This document shows positions 1 through 7,664 of a DNA stretch of 64,000 bases, in pieces. Positions within the stretch are counted from its first letter, which is position 1. The number at the start of each line of letters is the position of its first letter. This DNA comes from Candidatus Obscuribacterales bacterium (lineage in GTDB: Bacteria; Cyanobacteriota; Vampirovibrionia; Obscuribacterales; Obscuribacteraceae): the NCBI GenBank assembly GCA_019750335.1, contig JAIEOQ010000009.1, forward strand, positions 1 through 64,000, given 5' to 3'. A program made the position numbers and the translations under genes. The notes under the pieces were generated by a model, which was not told the DNA's origin, made no database searches, and saw nothing but the letters and a program-made list of their open reading frames with translations.

Positions 1-77
1 GGTTTAGTTGTAGCGGCCGGAGAAGCAGGTTTGACGGTCTCGACCGGTTTAGTTGTAGCGGCCGGAGAAGCAGGTTT
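1..77. repeat. Two tandem copies of a 45-bp in-frame coding repeat
   Basis: Positions 1-32 and 46-77 are identical 32-bp stretches starting GGTTTAGTTGTAGCGGCC, spaced by exactly 45 bp. In the minus-strand reading frame the period is 15 codons and encodes a KPASPAATTKP-type unit. More copies may lie beyond the left edge. Confidence 0.85.
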
Positions 78-1070
78 AGCCGGAACTTCGACGCGAGTCG
101 GTGTTGGTCTGACCGGCTCAGCTGTCTTTGTTTTTGGCAGAGTAATTGCATCGATATGAGGCGTGCCGGGCTTAGCTGGACCTGACCTTGGCGCTTTAGC
201 ATCAATTGATATTGTCCGTGGATTTAGAGAGTCCGGAACGGTAGTCACTGTTCTCGGAGCTTCGATCACCGGTGGTTTATATAAGGAAGCTGGTTCACCC
301 AGCTTGGCTTTTGTTCCTGGTAGCTGTGGCACATCCAAGCTAAAAGGAGCACCTGGGGGTCGGCTCAATTGTGTACCGGTTTTACCGATTGGAGTTAATG
401 TTGCTCCGTCTGTACCGGCCTTTAAGAATTGAGTGCTAAGTGGAGGTGGCGCCGGGCGTGTGGTTAAGCCATCAACTGTTGTTGCTAGGGATCGTCCTTC
501 GACAGTTAAGCTTTGCAAGCGCCCGCCCAACCTGCCTTCTTGGGTTGTGGCAAGTTTGGCTGTTTGCGCGGCGATAGATTCGGTTTTGGCAATTCTGGAA
601 AGAATGGCGGCTTCTTTTGCTTCAGAGCCGACCATTTTTCCAATCTGTTTTAATCCAGGGCTTTTTTTGAGCAGCAGGCTGCCACCAAGCACAGCCGCTG
701 TACCTAATGTAAGTTTTGTTCCGAAATTATCCGAATCGGCGCTAATCAGCTCGTCGGCTAATTTGTGCGGATTTAAGGCTCGATCGGTAATACCGCCGAC
801 GATTGATTCTTTGGCTGCGACAGGGGTTATTTCAAGAGTGGTTGGAGCCAAAGTCCCGGGCAGGGTTGTCAATGTTCCGGGGGGTGCAAAAACCTGCTGG
901 GGGTTAGCCTCCCCCAAGACTGTACCGGGTGAACTTAATTGAGCGTCCGAAATCAGCTTGGTTTTAGCGCCGGTGGCATCTGTGTTTTCTGCGACGGCAC
1001 CGGTTGCCTGGTCAGACGGAGTCTGGCCATTCTTTTTCTTTTCGATTTCGGGTTGGTCTTTAGTTGCCAT
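1..1070 (-). CDS. Pro/Ala/Thr-rich hypothetical protein, 5' part only (runs off left edge)
   Basis: Reading the minus strand from the ATG at 1070-1068, I checked every codon to the window edge and found no stop in 356 codons, so this is a partial gene whose C-terminus lies outside the window. The product begins MATKDQPEIEKKKNG and is polar at first. One hydrophobic stretch (LTLGTAAVLGGSLLL, about residues 115-130) could be a short membrane segment. A long Pro/Ala/Thr/Lys-rich tail follows and includes 15-residue repeats near the edge. Apparent reading frames on the plus strand over 163-942 are shadows of it. No clear Shine-Dalgarno is visible. I do not recognise a family. The composition suggests an extended, possibly surface-exposed or wall-spanning tail, which is inference. 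Confidence 0.72.
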   Translation of the reverse strand, partial: MATKDQPEIEKKKNGQTPSDQATGAVAENTDATGAKTKLISDAQLSSPGTVLGEANPQQVFAPPGTLTTLPGTLAPTTLEITPVAAKESIVGGITDRALNPHKLADELISADSDNFGTKLTLGTAAVLGGSLLLKKSPGLKQIGKMVGSEAKEAAILSRIAKTESIAAQTAKLATTQEGRLGGRLQSLTVEGRSLATTVDGLTTRPAPPPLSTQFLKAGTDGATLTPIGKTGTQLSRPPGAPFSLDVPQLPGTKAKLGEPASLYKPPVIEAPRTVTTVPDSLNPRTISIDAKAPRSGPAKPGTPHIDAITLPKTKTAEPVRPTPTRVEVPAKPASPAATTKPVETVKPASPAATTK

Positions 1071-1393
1071 TTCTGAGTGTTGAACAAAAAAGCTGATTTG
1101 CTTTGCGTATGATTAATGCCATACACATATATCCGGCTTGGACAAAAATCGGACAATTTTGGATATTAAATGAGGATATACCTGAAATGGCTCAAATGCT
1201 CACTAAACATGGGACTCCTACGAATTACGCTTGAGAGCTAATTCTCTGTAAATATTGGTCAGTTCAGGCTTTTGCCTATTGTATTTAATTCCCTTTTGGC
1301 TCAAGATTTAACATAGGAGCCAATTTGAAGACATTGCATGCACTTTCAGCTAATGTATTAATTGTCGAATTAATCTAAAAAAGCATCTGAAAA
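1071..1393. other. Divergent intergenic region with a small inverted repeat
   Basis: This 323-bp stretch separates the minus-strand Pro-rich gene from cysE and must hold promoters for both. I see no convincing gene. A perfect 7-bp inverted repeat (ATTAATT-GTCG-AATTAAT, 1357-1374) ends 19 bp before the cysE start and could be an operator. AT-rich sequence gives no unambiguous -35/-10 pair. Confidence 0.4.
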
Positions 1394-2146
1394 ATGAGCA
1401 TTCGGGACGATATAAACAATATTTTGCAGAAAGACCCGGCGGCACGCAGCTGGCTGGAAGTTTGTCTTTGTTATCCTGGTTTTCATGCCATTTTGATTTA
1501 TCGTGTTGCCCACAGGCTCTGGATTGGTAAGTTTTACACTCTGGCTCGTTTTATTTCACATATCGGCAGAATGCTGACCGGTATTGAGATCCACCCCGGC
1601 GCTCTTATCGGCGAGCGGGTCTTGATTGACCATGGTATGGGGGTGGTCATTGGTGAAACTGCTGAAGTGGGTGATGATTCGGTGTTATACCAGGGCATTA
1701 CTCTTGGCGCTGGCAAAGAAGCTCGGGAAGGTTCTTTGACGCGCGGAGTTAAGCGTCATCCAACTTTAGGCAAAGGCGTTATTGTAGGTAGTGGCGCTGA
1801 AATTCAGGGTGCGCTTACAATTGGCGATAACGTTCGAGTTGCTTCCGGTTCAATCGTTTTGAGAGATGTTCCGCCGGATTCCATAGTTGTTGGGGTACCC
1901 GGGCGAGTTATTTATAGAGCCGGGCAGCGAGTGGAAGATAAAGTCCCCGATATCGAAGCCGAAGCTCTTAAAAGTATGAAACAGAAAGTTGATGAACTTG
2001 AGCGAAAGCTTGAATTCTTGACCAATAGGCTTGGGATGCAGGAGCATAAATCTACAGAAAGTTGTGCGAACGCTAGTTTATCTGACGCTAGTCAGTCAGA
2101 TAATCAAGACCCTGTAGATGTCTTTTTGCATGGTGCCGGTATTTAA
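1394..2146 (+). CDS. cysE: Serine O-acetyltransferase
   Basis: Transfers acetyl from acetyl-CoA to L-serine, the first step of cysteine synthesis in the cytosol. The 250-residue protein has an N-terminal helical part (1-60) and a left-handed beta-helix of hexapeptide repeats (about 62-175). It carries the catalytic-type motif IDHGMGVVIGET (His80), IEIHPGALIG, the KRHP loop and GVPGRVI. It is the short EpsC-like form, lacking the long N-terminal domain of enterobacterial CysE. Residues 180-250 form an extra tail, with a predicted coiled coil (about 192-216) and then a Ser/Asp/Asn-rich end. The Cys-regulatory C-terminus of classical CysE is not recognisable. No cysK is adjacent. Shine-Dalgarno is weak. 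Family call is secure. Confidence 0.93.
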   Translation: MSIRDDINNILQKDPAARSWLEVCLCYPGFHAILIYRVAHRLWIGKFYTLARFISHIGRMLTGIEIHPGALIGERVLIDHGMGVVIGETAEVGDDSVLYQGITLGAGKEAREGSLTRGVKRHPTLGKGVIVGSGAEIQGALTIGDNVRVASGSIVLRDVPPDSIVVGVPGRVIYRAGQRVEDKVPDIEAEALKSMKQKVDELERKLEFLTNRLGMQEHKSTESCANASLSDASQSDNQDPVDVFLHGAGI

Positions 2147-2213
2147 CGGCATTCTCGCTGGGTAGAATAATTAAGTGGTGTTTTGGATGTGGAGTAAGAA
2201 AGGATAGGAATTA

Positions 2214-2444
2214 ATGGCAGAGAGTGAGCTTGAAAAAGCATTTGGGACTTTAGCTCAGGCTTTTAGTCTTACTGAGAGCGAAATCGGTGAAGAGATAAGT
2301 GTTGTTCAGCAACAAATCGATCAGCTCAAAGAACGAATTGTTGAGCTGAATACTCGGCAACAAACTTTAGTGCATGATCGTGATTCTATAAGTGAAATGT
2401 ATCAACGCTATTGTGATACAGCTGGACAAGCTGTCGAATTTTAG
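2214..2444 (+). CDS. Small coiled-coil hypothetical protein
   Basis: A 76-residue acidic protein with a good ribosome site (AAAGGA about 8 nt before ATG). Residues 20-60 (ISVVQQQIDQLKERIVELN) have heptad-like spacing and should form a coiled coil. There is no signal peptide or membrane segment. It lies between cysE and a small zinc-ribbon membrane protein on the same strand with short gaps, so the three may be co-transcribed. Function is unknown. Confidence 0.68.
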   Translation: MAESELEKAFGTLAQAFSLTESEIGEEISVVQQQIDQLKERIVELNTRQQTLVHDRDSISEMYQRYCDTAGQAVEF

Positions 2445-2471
2445 ACATAGCAATAACGAGTAACTCGAATT

Positions 2472-2807
2472 ATGTCCTCATTAAAGTGTCCGTATTGCGG
2501 GATGGACCTCAACAGTTCTTCTTTGAGGTTTTGCATACATTGCCGGCATTCAATTACGTCTGCGCAAATGCAAGCGATCAGTGAAAATTTGCGGGGCGCT
2601 GAAGATAATCCTGTGCAATTGTCTCGGCGTACTAAGCAGTCATATGGCGGCTTTCGCAAAATGCGGATAATTTCTTATACGCTTACGACTTTAATGTCGA
2701 TTCTTCTGATTTATATCATTACGATGAAATACGTCTTGCACCAACCTGTTCGCGGTTTACAAAAAGTTCGCAATTTTGTGCGAGAAGTTATACGCCCGGG
2801 CGAGTAA
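2472..2807 (+). CDS. Small zinc-ribbon protein with one membrane helix
   Basis: This 111-residue protein starts with a zinc-ribbon (CPYCGMDL at 6-9, CIHCRH at about 21-24), so two CxxC pairs about 12 residues apart. After a polar linker comes one hydrophobic helix (about 65-87, ISYTLTTLMSILLIYIITM) and a basic C-terminus. It is probably an inner-membrane protein with the ribbon in the cytoplasm. It follows the coiled-coil gene by 27 bp. A larger protein of similar plan is at 25988. No specific function can be assigned. Confidence 0.7.
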   Translation: MSSLKCPYCGMDLNSSSLRFCIHCRHSITSAQMQAISENLRGAEDNPVQLSRRTKQSYGGFRKMRIISYTLTTLMSILLIYIITMKYVLHQPVRGLQKVRNFVREVIRPGE

Positions 2808-2826
2808 TTCAGTCGCTTTCGGTGGA

Positions 2827-3099
2827 TCAGTTGTTTTTCGGTTTACCTAGCTTCTCTAGATCGGCTTGTTCGGCAAATCGAATCATTCCCGATTCGAACA
2901 GCATGGATAGATCCGTAAGCGACCAATGTTTTTTTACTTTTGGCGAGCGATAAAGGTTGGCGCGCAAAACTTTGTCGCCGGCACCGCTTATTTCATACAG
3001 ATATTCGGTGTTATAAAAAGGCGGTGTTTTAACCACCAATAATTGCCCTTTCTTTAAGCGTTCGCTATCCAAAGCCTCGCGCTTTTTTTTGAATGGCAT
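2827..3099 (-). CDS. Hypothetical protein coupled to an acyl-CoA dehydrogenase-like gene
   Basis: A 90-residue basic protein (MPFKKKREALDSERLKKG...) without membrane segments. Its ATG overlaps the stop of the upstream acyl-CoA dehydrogenase-like gene as TAATG, which implies translational coupling. The fold looks like a small beta-rich domain (GQLLVVKTPPFYNTEYLYEI, LRANLYRSPKVKKHWSL), but I recognise no family. The coupling suggests a shared role with the flavoprotein, which is inference. Confidence 0.65.
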   Translation of the reverse strand: MPFKKKREALDSERLKKGQLLVVKTPPFYNTEYLYEISGAGDKVLRANLYRSPKVKKHWSLTDLSMLFESGMIRFAEQADLEKLGKPKNN

Positions 3100-4211
3100 T
3101 AGGCTATGGATCCTACAAGTTCTTTGCCAACATTGATTTTGTCTTGCAGCCCGGCTGAATAAAATTGCTGCATAACTTTAGCGTCGCGCATCAATTTTTC
3201 TACCGGATATTCACGTGAATATCCGTAACCCCCGTAAATTTGTACGGCGTTAGTTGCGGCTGACATGGCGCTTTGAGTAGCAAAAGACAATGCGCTTTGC
3301 GCAAGCAGTCGATCGAATTGACTGCGGTCTGCTAATGATGCCGCATTCCATGTTAGAAGACGAGCTGACTGGCAGTTCTTTGCCATGTCGGCTAGCATAA
3401 AGCTGATGCCTTGATAATTGGCAATCGGTTGACCGAAAGCAAACCGTTCTTTGGAATAAGTTACTGCATTGCTGCAAGCGGCACGACTGATGCCAACGGC
3501 ATGGGCTGCGGCAATCGGTGCGAAGAGACAAAATTGTTGTTGGGCATAAGCAGGCCAATTGCCTTCTTTCCCAAGAAGTTTGTCTTCGCCAACTTCAATT
3601 TCACTTAAACTCAATGTGCCGATGTCGGCGCATTTTCTACCTAATTTATAGGCAAATTCATTGCTTTCCAGTCCAGTCGTTTCAGCATCCAATATAAATG
3701 CCGATTGTTTGTTCGTGTCCGAATCATTACCAATTAAAATGTGGAAGCTGGCTTTAGTGGCGTTCAAAGACGGAATGTTCTGTCCATTCAAAACATAACC
3801 TTTGGTTGTTTTTTTGTATGTGATTTGATTCTCTTCTATCGCGTGACCGGCAAAAGAGCATTCGGCTGTAAGACGACCTAAATAAAGTTCCTTTTGCGCG
3901 GTTGTGCCGGCGGAAAGCACTGCGGCAATTGCCCAAATGTTTGCTTCAAGAGCTGCGGCAACGCCACTGCAGGCGGTGCTTAGTTCTTCGCTAATTACGC
4001 AAGCGTCCCACAATGAAAGCCCAAGCCCGCCGTAGTTCTCCGGGACAAGCGCCGTGAGCAGTCCAAGCTCCCAGGCGGCGGCATAAATTTCTTCCGGAAA
4101 TTGTCCGGTTTTGTCCAGGTGTTCGACCTTGGGTGCGATTTCGTTTTTGGCGAAATCCAAGGCAAGCTGCTTGTATTGTTGGCTATCTTCGTTTAAGACT
4201 AAATCAGTCAT
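3099..4211 (-). CDS. Acyl-CoA dehydrogenase-family flavoprotein lacking the usual catalytic glutamate
   Basis: A 370-residue protein with the full acyl-CoA dehydrogenase plan: N-terminal helices with NYGGLGLSLWDACVISEEL (about 59-77), a middle beta domain, and a C-terminal four-helix domain with YSKERFAFGQPIANYQG (252-268) and YGGYGYSREYPVEKLMRDAK (326-345). It should bind FAD and pass electrons to ETF; etfBA lies at 15-17 kb. Odd: after MRDAK most members read QIYEGT, where Glu is the base. Here the sequence is VMQQFYSAGLQDK, with Tyr351/Ser352 at that place. The alternative position used in isovaleryl- and long-chain enzymes is also not Glu. It may therefore be inactive or catalyse another flavin reaction. 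Family certain, substrate unknown. Confidence 0.85.
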   Translation of the reverse strand: MTDLVLNEDSQQYKQLALDFAKNEIAPKVEHLDKTGQFPEEIYAAAWELGLLTALVPENYGGLGLSLWDACVISEELSTACSGVAAALEANIWAIAAVLSAGTTAQKELYLGRLTAECSFAGHAIEENQITYKKTTKGYVLNGQNIPSLNATKASFHILIGNDSDTNKQSAFILDAETTGLESNEFAYKLGRKCADIGTLSLSEIEVGEDKLLGKEGNWPAYAQQQFCLFAPIAAAHAVGISRAACSNAVTYSKERFAFGQPIANYQGISFMLADMAKNCQSARLLTWNAASLADRSQFDRLLAQSALSFATQSAMSAATNAVQIYGGYGYSREYPVEKLMRDAKVMQQFYSAGLQDKINVGKELVGSIA

Positions 4212-4399
4212 ATCGCCCTTTCTTTAACTGAAAGCTCCGAACCTTGGAAAGATTGTATGCAGAAACTGCTAACAATATTCTCAGAACAAAAAAATGATTT
4301 TGCGCTTCGTTCTTCTAAAAGCACTGCCAAGCAGGCTTTAGCGCTTTTATCGCCGGCGAAATAAATTCTGTTTCACGAAAAACAACGGTCTCTCTCCGG

Positions 4400-4418
4400 G
4401 GTACACTTGACCTGTACC
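4400..4418. promoter_or_regulatory. Inverted repeat in the rpe upstream region
   Basis: GGTACA-N7-TGTACC is a perfect 6-bp dyad 23 bp before the rpe start, in the 229-bp divergent region shared with the acyl-CoA dehydrogenase-like gene. Its centre holds TTGACC, which resembles a -35 box, but no matching -10 is seen. Possible operator; weak evidence. Confidence 0.3.
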
Positions 4419-4440
4419 GCCACAACTCTGCAGGTATTGC

Positions 4441-5094
4441 ATGGCTCTTTTGGTAGCGCCCTCGATCTTGTCTGCTGATTTCGCTAACTTGGGTAGCGAA
4501 ATCAGGCGTGCTGTCGACGGAAAAGCTGATTACATTCATGTTGATGTAATGGATGGACATTTTGTGCCTAATTTAACTATCGGTGCGCCGGTGGTTAAAG
4601 GCATTCGTAAAAGCAGCCCGATTCCGCTCGATGTTCACTTAATGATTGAGGAGCCGGATCGTTATTTTTCTGATTATGCTGAAGCCGGCGCTAATTATTT
4701 GACTGTTCATGCTGAGGCTTGCGTTCATTTGCAGCGCTCTTTGGCTGAAATAAGAAAGTTAGGAATGAAGGCCGGTGTCGCTCTTAATCCGGCAACACCG
4801 GAAGAGCATATTCGTTATGTTCTGCAAGATTTGGATCTGGTACTAGTGATGTCGGTAAATCCCGGTTTTGGCGGGCAGAAATTTATTCCTGCTGTTCTGC
4901 CTAAAATTCGAGCAATTCGAAAAATGCTTGATCAAGCCGGTCGTAAAGATGCCATTGTTTCAGTTGACGGCGGTATCAATGTGGATACTGCGCGCTTGGT
5001 TGCCGAAGCCGGAGCTAACTTAGTTGTAGCCGGTAAAAGTGTTTATGGAGCTCCGGATTTAGCCGGAGCTATTCGCGATTTGAAAGCCTGTTAA
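4441..5094 (+). CDS. rpe: Ribulose-phosphate 3-epimerase
   Basis: Interconverts ribulose-5-phosphate and xylulose-5-phosphate in the pentose phosphate pathway. The 217-residue TIM barrel is of standard length. Hallmarks are APSILSADFANLG (6-18), IHVDVMDGHFVPNLTIG (metal-binding His/Asp, about 32-48), LDVHLMI (His, about 63-69), MSVNPGFGGQKF (about 138-149) and VDGGIN (about 174-179). The next gene starts 14 bp after the stop, so the two are probably one transcript. Confidence 0.96.
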   Translation: MALLVAPSILSADFANLGSEIRRAVDGKADYIHVDVMDGHFVPNLTIGAPVVKGIRKSSPIPLDVHLMIEEPDRYFSDYAEAGANYLTVHAEACVHLQRSLAEIRKLGMKAGVALNPATPEEHIRYVLQDLDLVLVMSVNPGFGGQKFIPAVLPKIRAIRKMLDQAGRKDAIVSVDGGINVDTARLVAEAGANLVVAGKSVYGAPDLAGAIRDLKAC

Positions 5095-5108
5095 GCAAGG
5101 AGATGTTG

Positions 5109-5732
5109 ATGCTAAGCAAATTTCTTATGAGTATTTCTGCCGCTCTTTTAGTAGCTATGCCAGCTCTACCTGTTTTGGCTGCCGAAGAAGCTGAAGAAAA
5201 GCCGGAAGACTGGATTATGGATACCTCCGGAATCGGACAAGATCGCAACGGCGTAATCCGTAACGATCAGATTTTAGAAATGGGTGTACCGACAGCGAGC
5301 GCTCTGCAAATGGAAGGCGAAAGCTCTTTGCGCATGGGTAATGTAGACCGGGCTTTGGTTGCTATTCAACGTTCAATTGAATTGGCGCCGATGGATGCCG
5401 ATAAGCGTATTCTTTATGCTGAAACGCTGGAAAAGAAGTTGATGGCGCAAAAGTCGAAAGAACGCGACCCTCGCCTTTACAACTTCTTGATTAAGCAATG
5501 GCTCTTTGTTGCCATGAAATCGGATTTTCCTGATCAACAAATGCAAGGACGCGCTCATTTAGGAAGTTTGACCGGAACGGCGCCAAAAATGTTTGAAAAA
5601 CCCCACAAATTCCTGGCGCGAGTATTGATACCGGAAGATGGTTCTATGCCGGTTAAGATGGGCGGCGATGCGGTGAAAAAGCGTGTAGCCGTAAAGAGCA
5701 AAGATGAGCGCGAGATGGAAAAGCTTGACTAA
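5109..5732 (+). CDS. Secreted TPR-like protein
   Basis: The start is placed at the second ATG (5109) because AAGGAG at 5097-5102 abuts an earlier ATG (5103) but stands 6 nt before this one. The 207-residue product has a signal peptide (LSKFLMSISAALLVAMPALPVLAAEEAEE, cleavage after about residue 22). About residues 65-105 (ALQMEGESSLRMGNVDRALV, then AIQRSIELAPMDADKRILYA) form a tetratricopeptide-type helix pair. The tail is basic. It probably acts outside the membrane in protein contacts. It follows rpe directly and is closed by a strong terminator. Confidence 0.72.
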   Translation: MLSKFLMSISAALLVAMPALPVLAAEEAEEKPEDWIMDTSGIGQDRNGVIRNDQILEMGVPTASALQMEGESSLRMGNVDRALVAIQRSIELAPMDADKRILYAETLEKKLMAQKSKERDPRLYNFLIKQWLFVAMKSDFPDQQMQGRAHLGSLTGTAPKMFEKPHKFLARVLIPEDGSMPVKMGGDAVKKRVAVKSKDEREMEKLD

Positions 5733-5763
5733 TTAGTCAGGAGTTTTTAGGGCTATTGTTGAA

Positions 5764-5802
5764 AGCGGGATTCTGAGATAATTGACTCAGACCCCGCTTT
5801 TT
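5764..5802 (+). terminator. Rho-independent terminator after the rpe-TPR unit
   Basis: AGCGGG (5764-5769) pairs with CCCGCT (5793-5798) and TCTGAG (5772-5777) with CTCAGA (5786-5791), leaving an 8-nt loop, followed by TTTTT. It ends only 14 bp before the next gene's start codon. Confidence 0.85.
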
Positions 5803-5816
5803 ACTTGAGAAACAAA

Positions 5817-7238
5817 ATGTACTTCAAACAATACTTTCTTGGTTGTCTGGCCCATGCGTCTTACATGGTTGCTGACGAGGGCAGTAAAACTGCTTGCGTT
5901 ATCGACCCGCAACGTGATATCGAGCAGTATCTGGCTGACGCCGAAAAAGAAGGTTTCCAAATCAAGCATGTGATTCTTACTCATTTTCATGCTGATTTTC
6001 TTTCCGGTCATTTGGAGTTTCAAGAGCGTTTAGGGGCAACTATTTATTTAGGCGCCAAAGGTCAGGCTGAATATGCTTTCCAGCCCTTGAAAGAAGGGGA
6101 TACCCTTGATCTGGGCAGCGTACGTTTGCGTATTTTGGAAACACCGGGCCATACCCCGGAAGCAATTTCAATTTTGGTATTTGATGCTAATCAGAGCAGC
6201 GATAAACCGCACAGCGTTTTAACCGGCGATACGCTCTTTGTCGGTGATGTTGGCCGTCCGGATCTACTTGCCTCCTCTGGCGTTACCGAGCGGGAATTAG
6301 CCGGGATGCTCTATGATTCTTTGCGTAATAAATTGATGGTTCTACCTGATGAAACCTTGGTCTATCCGGCTCACGGTGCCGGATCCATGTGCGGAAAGAA
6401 AATGGGCAAGGAAACTTTCAGTACAATCGGACAGCAAAAAATGTTTAACTACGCCTTGCAGCCGATGTCCAAAGAAGATTTTATTCGCGAAGTTACGGCC
6501 GATCAGCCTGAGGCGCCGCTGTACTTCGCCTATAATGCATCCCTCAATAAACAGATGCATAAAACCTTGCAAGCGCAGATGGATCAATCCTTGAAATCGA
6601 TGAGCTTGCCGGAATTTCTTTCTGCCCAAAAAGCAGGAGCGCTGATTCTTGATGCGCGCAATCCCGGAGATTTTTGCAAATCACATCTAAAGGGCAGTCT
6701 CAATATTGGTTTGAGCGGTAATTATGCTTCTTGGGCTGGAGCTCTATTAGACCCGAAGGAAAAACTTTTGCTTGTTGCTCCGCCTGGAAAAGAAGAAGAG
6801 GCTGTGATGCGCTTAGGCCGCATCGGCTACGACAATATATTGGGTTATTTGTCCGGCGGCGCAGCGGCTTTTGCCGAGAATGGTGAAGCCGTGAATCTAC
6901 CTCGTGTTACAGCAGTCCAATTGAAAGATAAGCTGGACAGTAAAGCCCCGCCTTTAGTACTTGATGTACGGGCTGTTTCCGAATGGCAGGACAAGCATTT
7001 AAACGGAAGCGTCAATATTCCCTTGAATCAATTGTCCGCTCGCGTCGGTGAGCTGCCGAAAGATCGCGAGATTGTCGTTCATTGTTTGGGCGGTTATCGT
7101 TCCACTATTGCTGCAAGCATTCTTTCGGGCAAAGGCTTCAAGCAAATTTCAGATGTGGTCGGTGGAATTAACGCTTGGCTGGAGTCCTCTCTGCCGGTGG
7201 TTTGCGGGCAAGAGAAGATTGGCGGAGCCTGCTCCTGA
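5817..7238 (+). CDS. MBL-fold persulfide dioxygenase with two rhodanese domains (CstB-like)
   Basis: The start is the ATG at 5817; an upstream in-frame TTG (5805) lies against a terminator and is less likely. The 473-residue protein begins with a metallo-beta-lactamase domain (1-240) bearing the iron ligands THFHADFLSGH (His56, His58, Asp60), ETPGHTPEAI, TGDTLFVGDVGRPDLL and YPAHGAGSMCG, as in ETHE1/CstB persulfide dioxygenases. A first rhodanese-like domain (about 260-355) has no active-site Cys. A second (about 365-465) has the loop HCLGGYRS with Cys423. CstB-type enzymes oxidise persulfides to sulfite and thiosulfate for sulfide detoxification. No sulfide:quinone reductase or repressor is adjacent, so the physiological role is inferred. 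Confidence 0.9.
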   Translation: MYFKQYFLGCLAHASYMVADEGSKTACVIDPQRDIEQYLADAEKEGFQIKHVILTHFHADFLSGHLEFQERLGATIYLGAKGQAEYAFQPLKEGDTLDLGSVRLRILETPGHTPEAISILVFDANQSSDKPHSVLTGDTLFVGDVGRPDLLASSGVTERELAGMLYDSLRNKLMVLPDETLVYPAHGAGSMCGKKMGKETFSTIGQQKMFNYALQPMSKEDFIREVTADQPEAPLYFAYNASLNKQMHKTLQAQMDQSLKSMSLPEFLSAQKAGALILDARNPGDFCKSHLKGSLNIGLSGNYASWAGALLDPKEKLLLVAPPGKEEEAVMRLGRIGYDNILGYLSGGAAAFAENGEAVNLPRVTAVQLKDKLDSKAPPLVLDVRAVSEWQDKHLNGSVNIPLNQLSARVGELPKDREIVVHCLGGYRSTIAASILSGKGFKQISDVVGGINAWLESSLPVVCGQEKIGGACS

Positions 7239-7664
7239 TTATTTGCTTTTGATTTTTTGCCAAAGTAAGATGCTGATGTTAACTAGCGCTTGCACGATAC
7301 CGTATATGGTGCAAAGTGTACCGATAATCATCCACGACCATGAGGGATGATAGTCTTTAAGATGATGTTTGGCGACCACCAACTCCGGGGGAAGCGGAAG
7401 ATCGGGAGGAGGCGGTACGTCTGGCATTACTTCAATGGTCAGCAAAAGGAAGCCGATCCCTATATTTAAAATGCCGAAAATGATCCATGTCCAACTCCAA
7501 CGCTTGAGGAAAAGCAACGGTAAAAAGCCAGCTAATAGTACGGAATCGGGTATCCAGATCAGAGGCGAGTGTGGTGGAATAGCAAAACTAAGGATGATGC
7601 TCAATACCCAAAGAGCGCAAGCGATAATCGTAGCTATGCGTCCTTTGCCGAGTTTCTCTTTCAT
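7239..7664 (-). CDS. Four-helix membrane protein coupled to the TOPRIM gene
   Basis: A 141-residue integral membrane protein with hydrophobic helices at about 10-29, 34-53, 58-78 and 108-135. A proline-rich loop (PDVPPPPDLPLPPEL) separates helices 3 and 4. The start overlaps the stop of the TOPRIM gene by 4 bp (ATGA), so it is translationally coupled and surely co-transcribed. Its stop directly abuts the stop of the convergent MBL-rhodanese gene. I recognise no family. The coupling suggests it works with the TOPRIM protein, for example as a membrane anchor, sensor or effector; this is inference. Confidence 0.75.
   Translation of the reverse strand: MKEKLGKGRIATIIACALWVLSIILSFAIPPHSPLIWIPDSVLLAGFLPLLFLKRWSWTWIIFGILNIGIGFLLLTIEVMPDVPPPPDLPLPPELVVAKHHLKDYHPSWSWMIIGTLCTIYGIVQALVNISILLWQKIKSK

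Noticed and set aside
163..942. Two plus-strand reading frames over the Pro-rich gene
   Set aside because: They lack ribosome sites and domains and lie antisense to a continuous 356-codon minus-strand frame with a coherent low-complexity protein.
953..1156. Minus-strand 67-codon frame
   Set aside because: Overlaps the true start of the Pro-rich gene in another frame, with random-looking composition.
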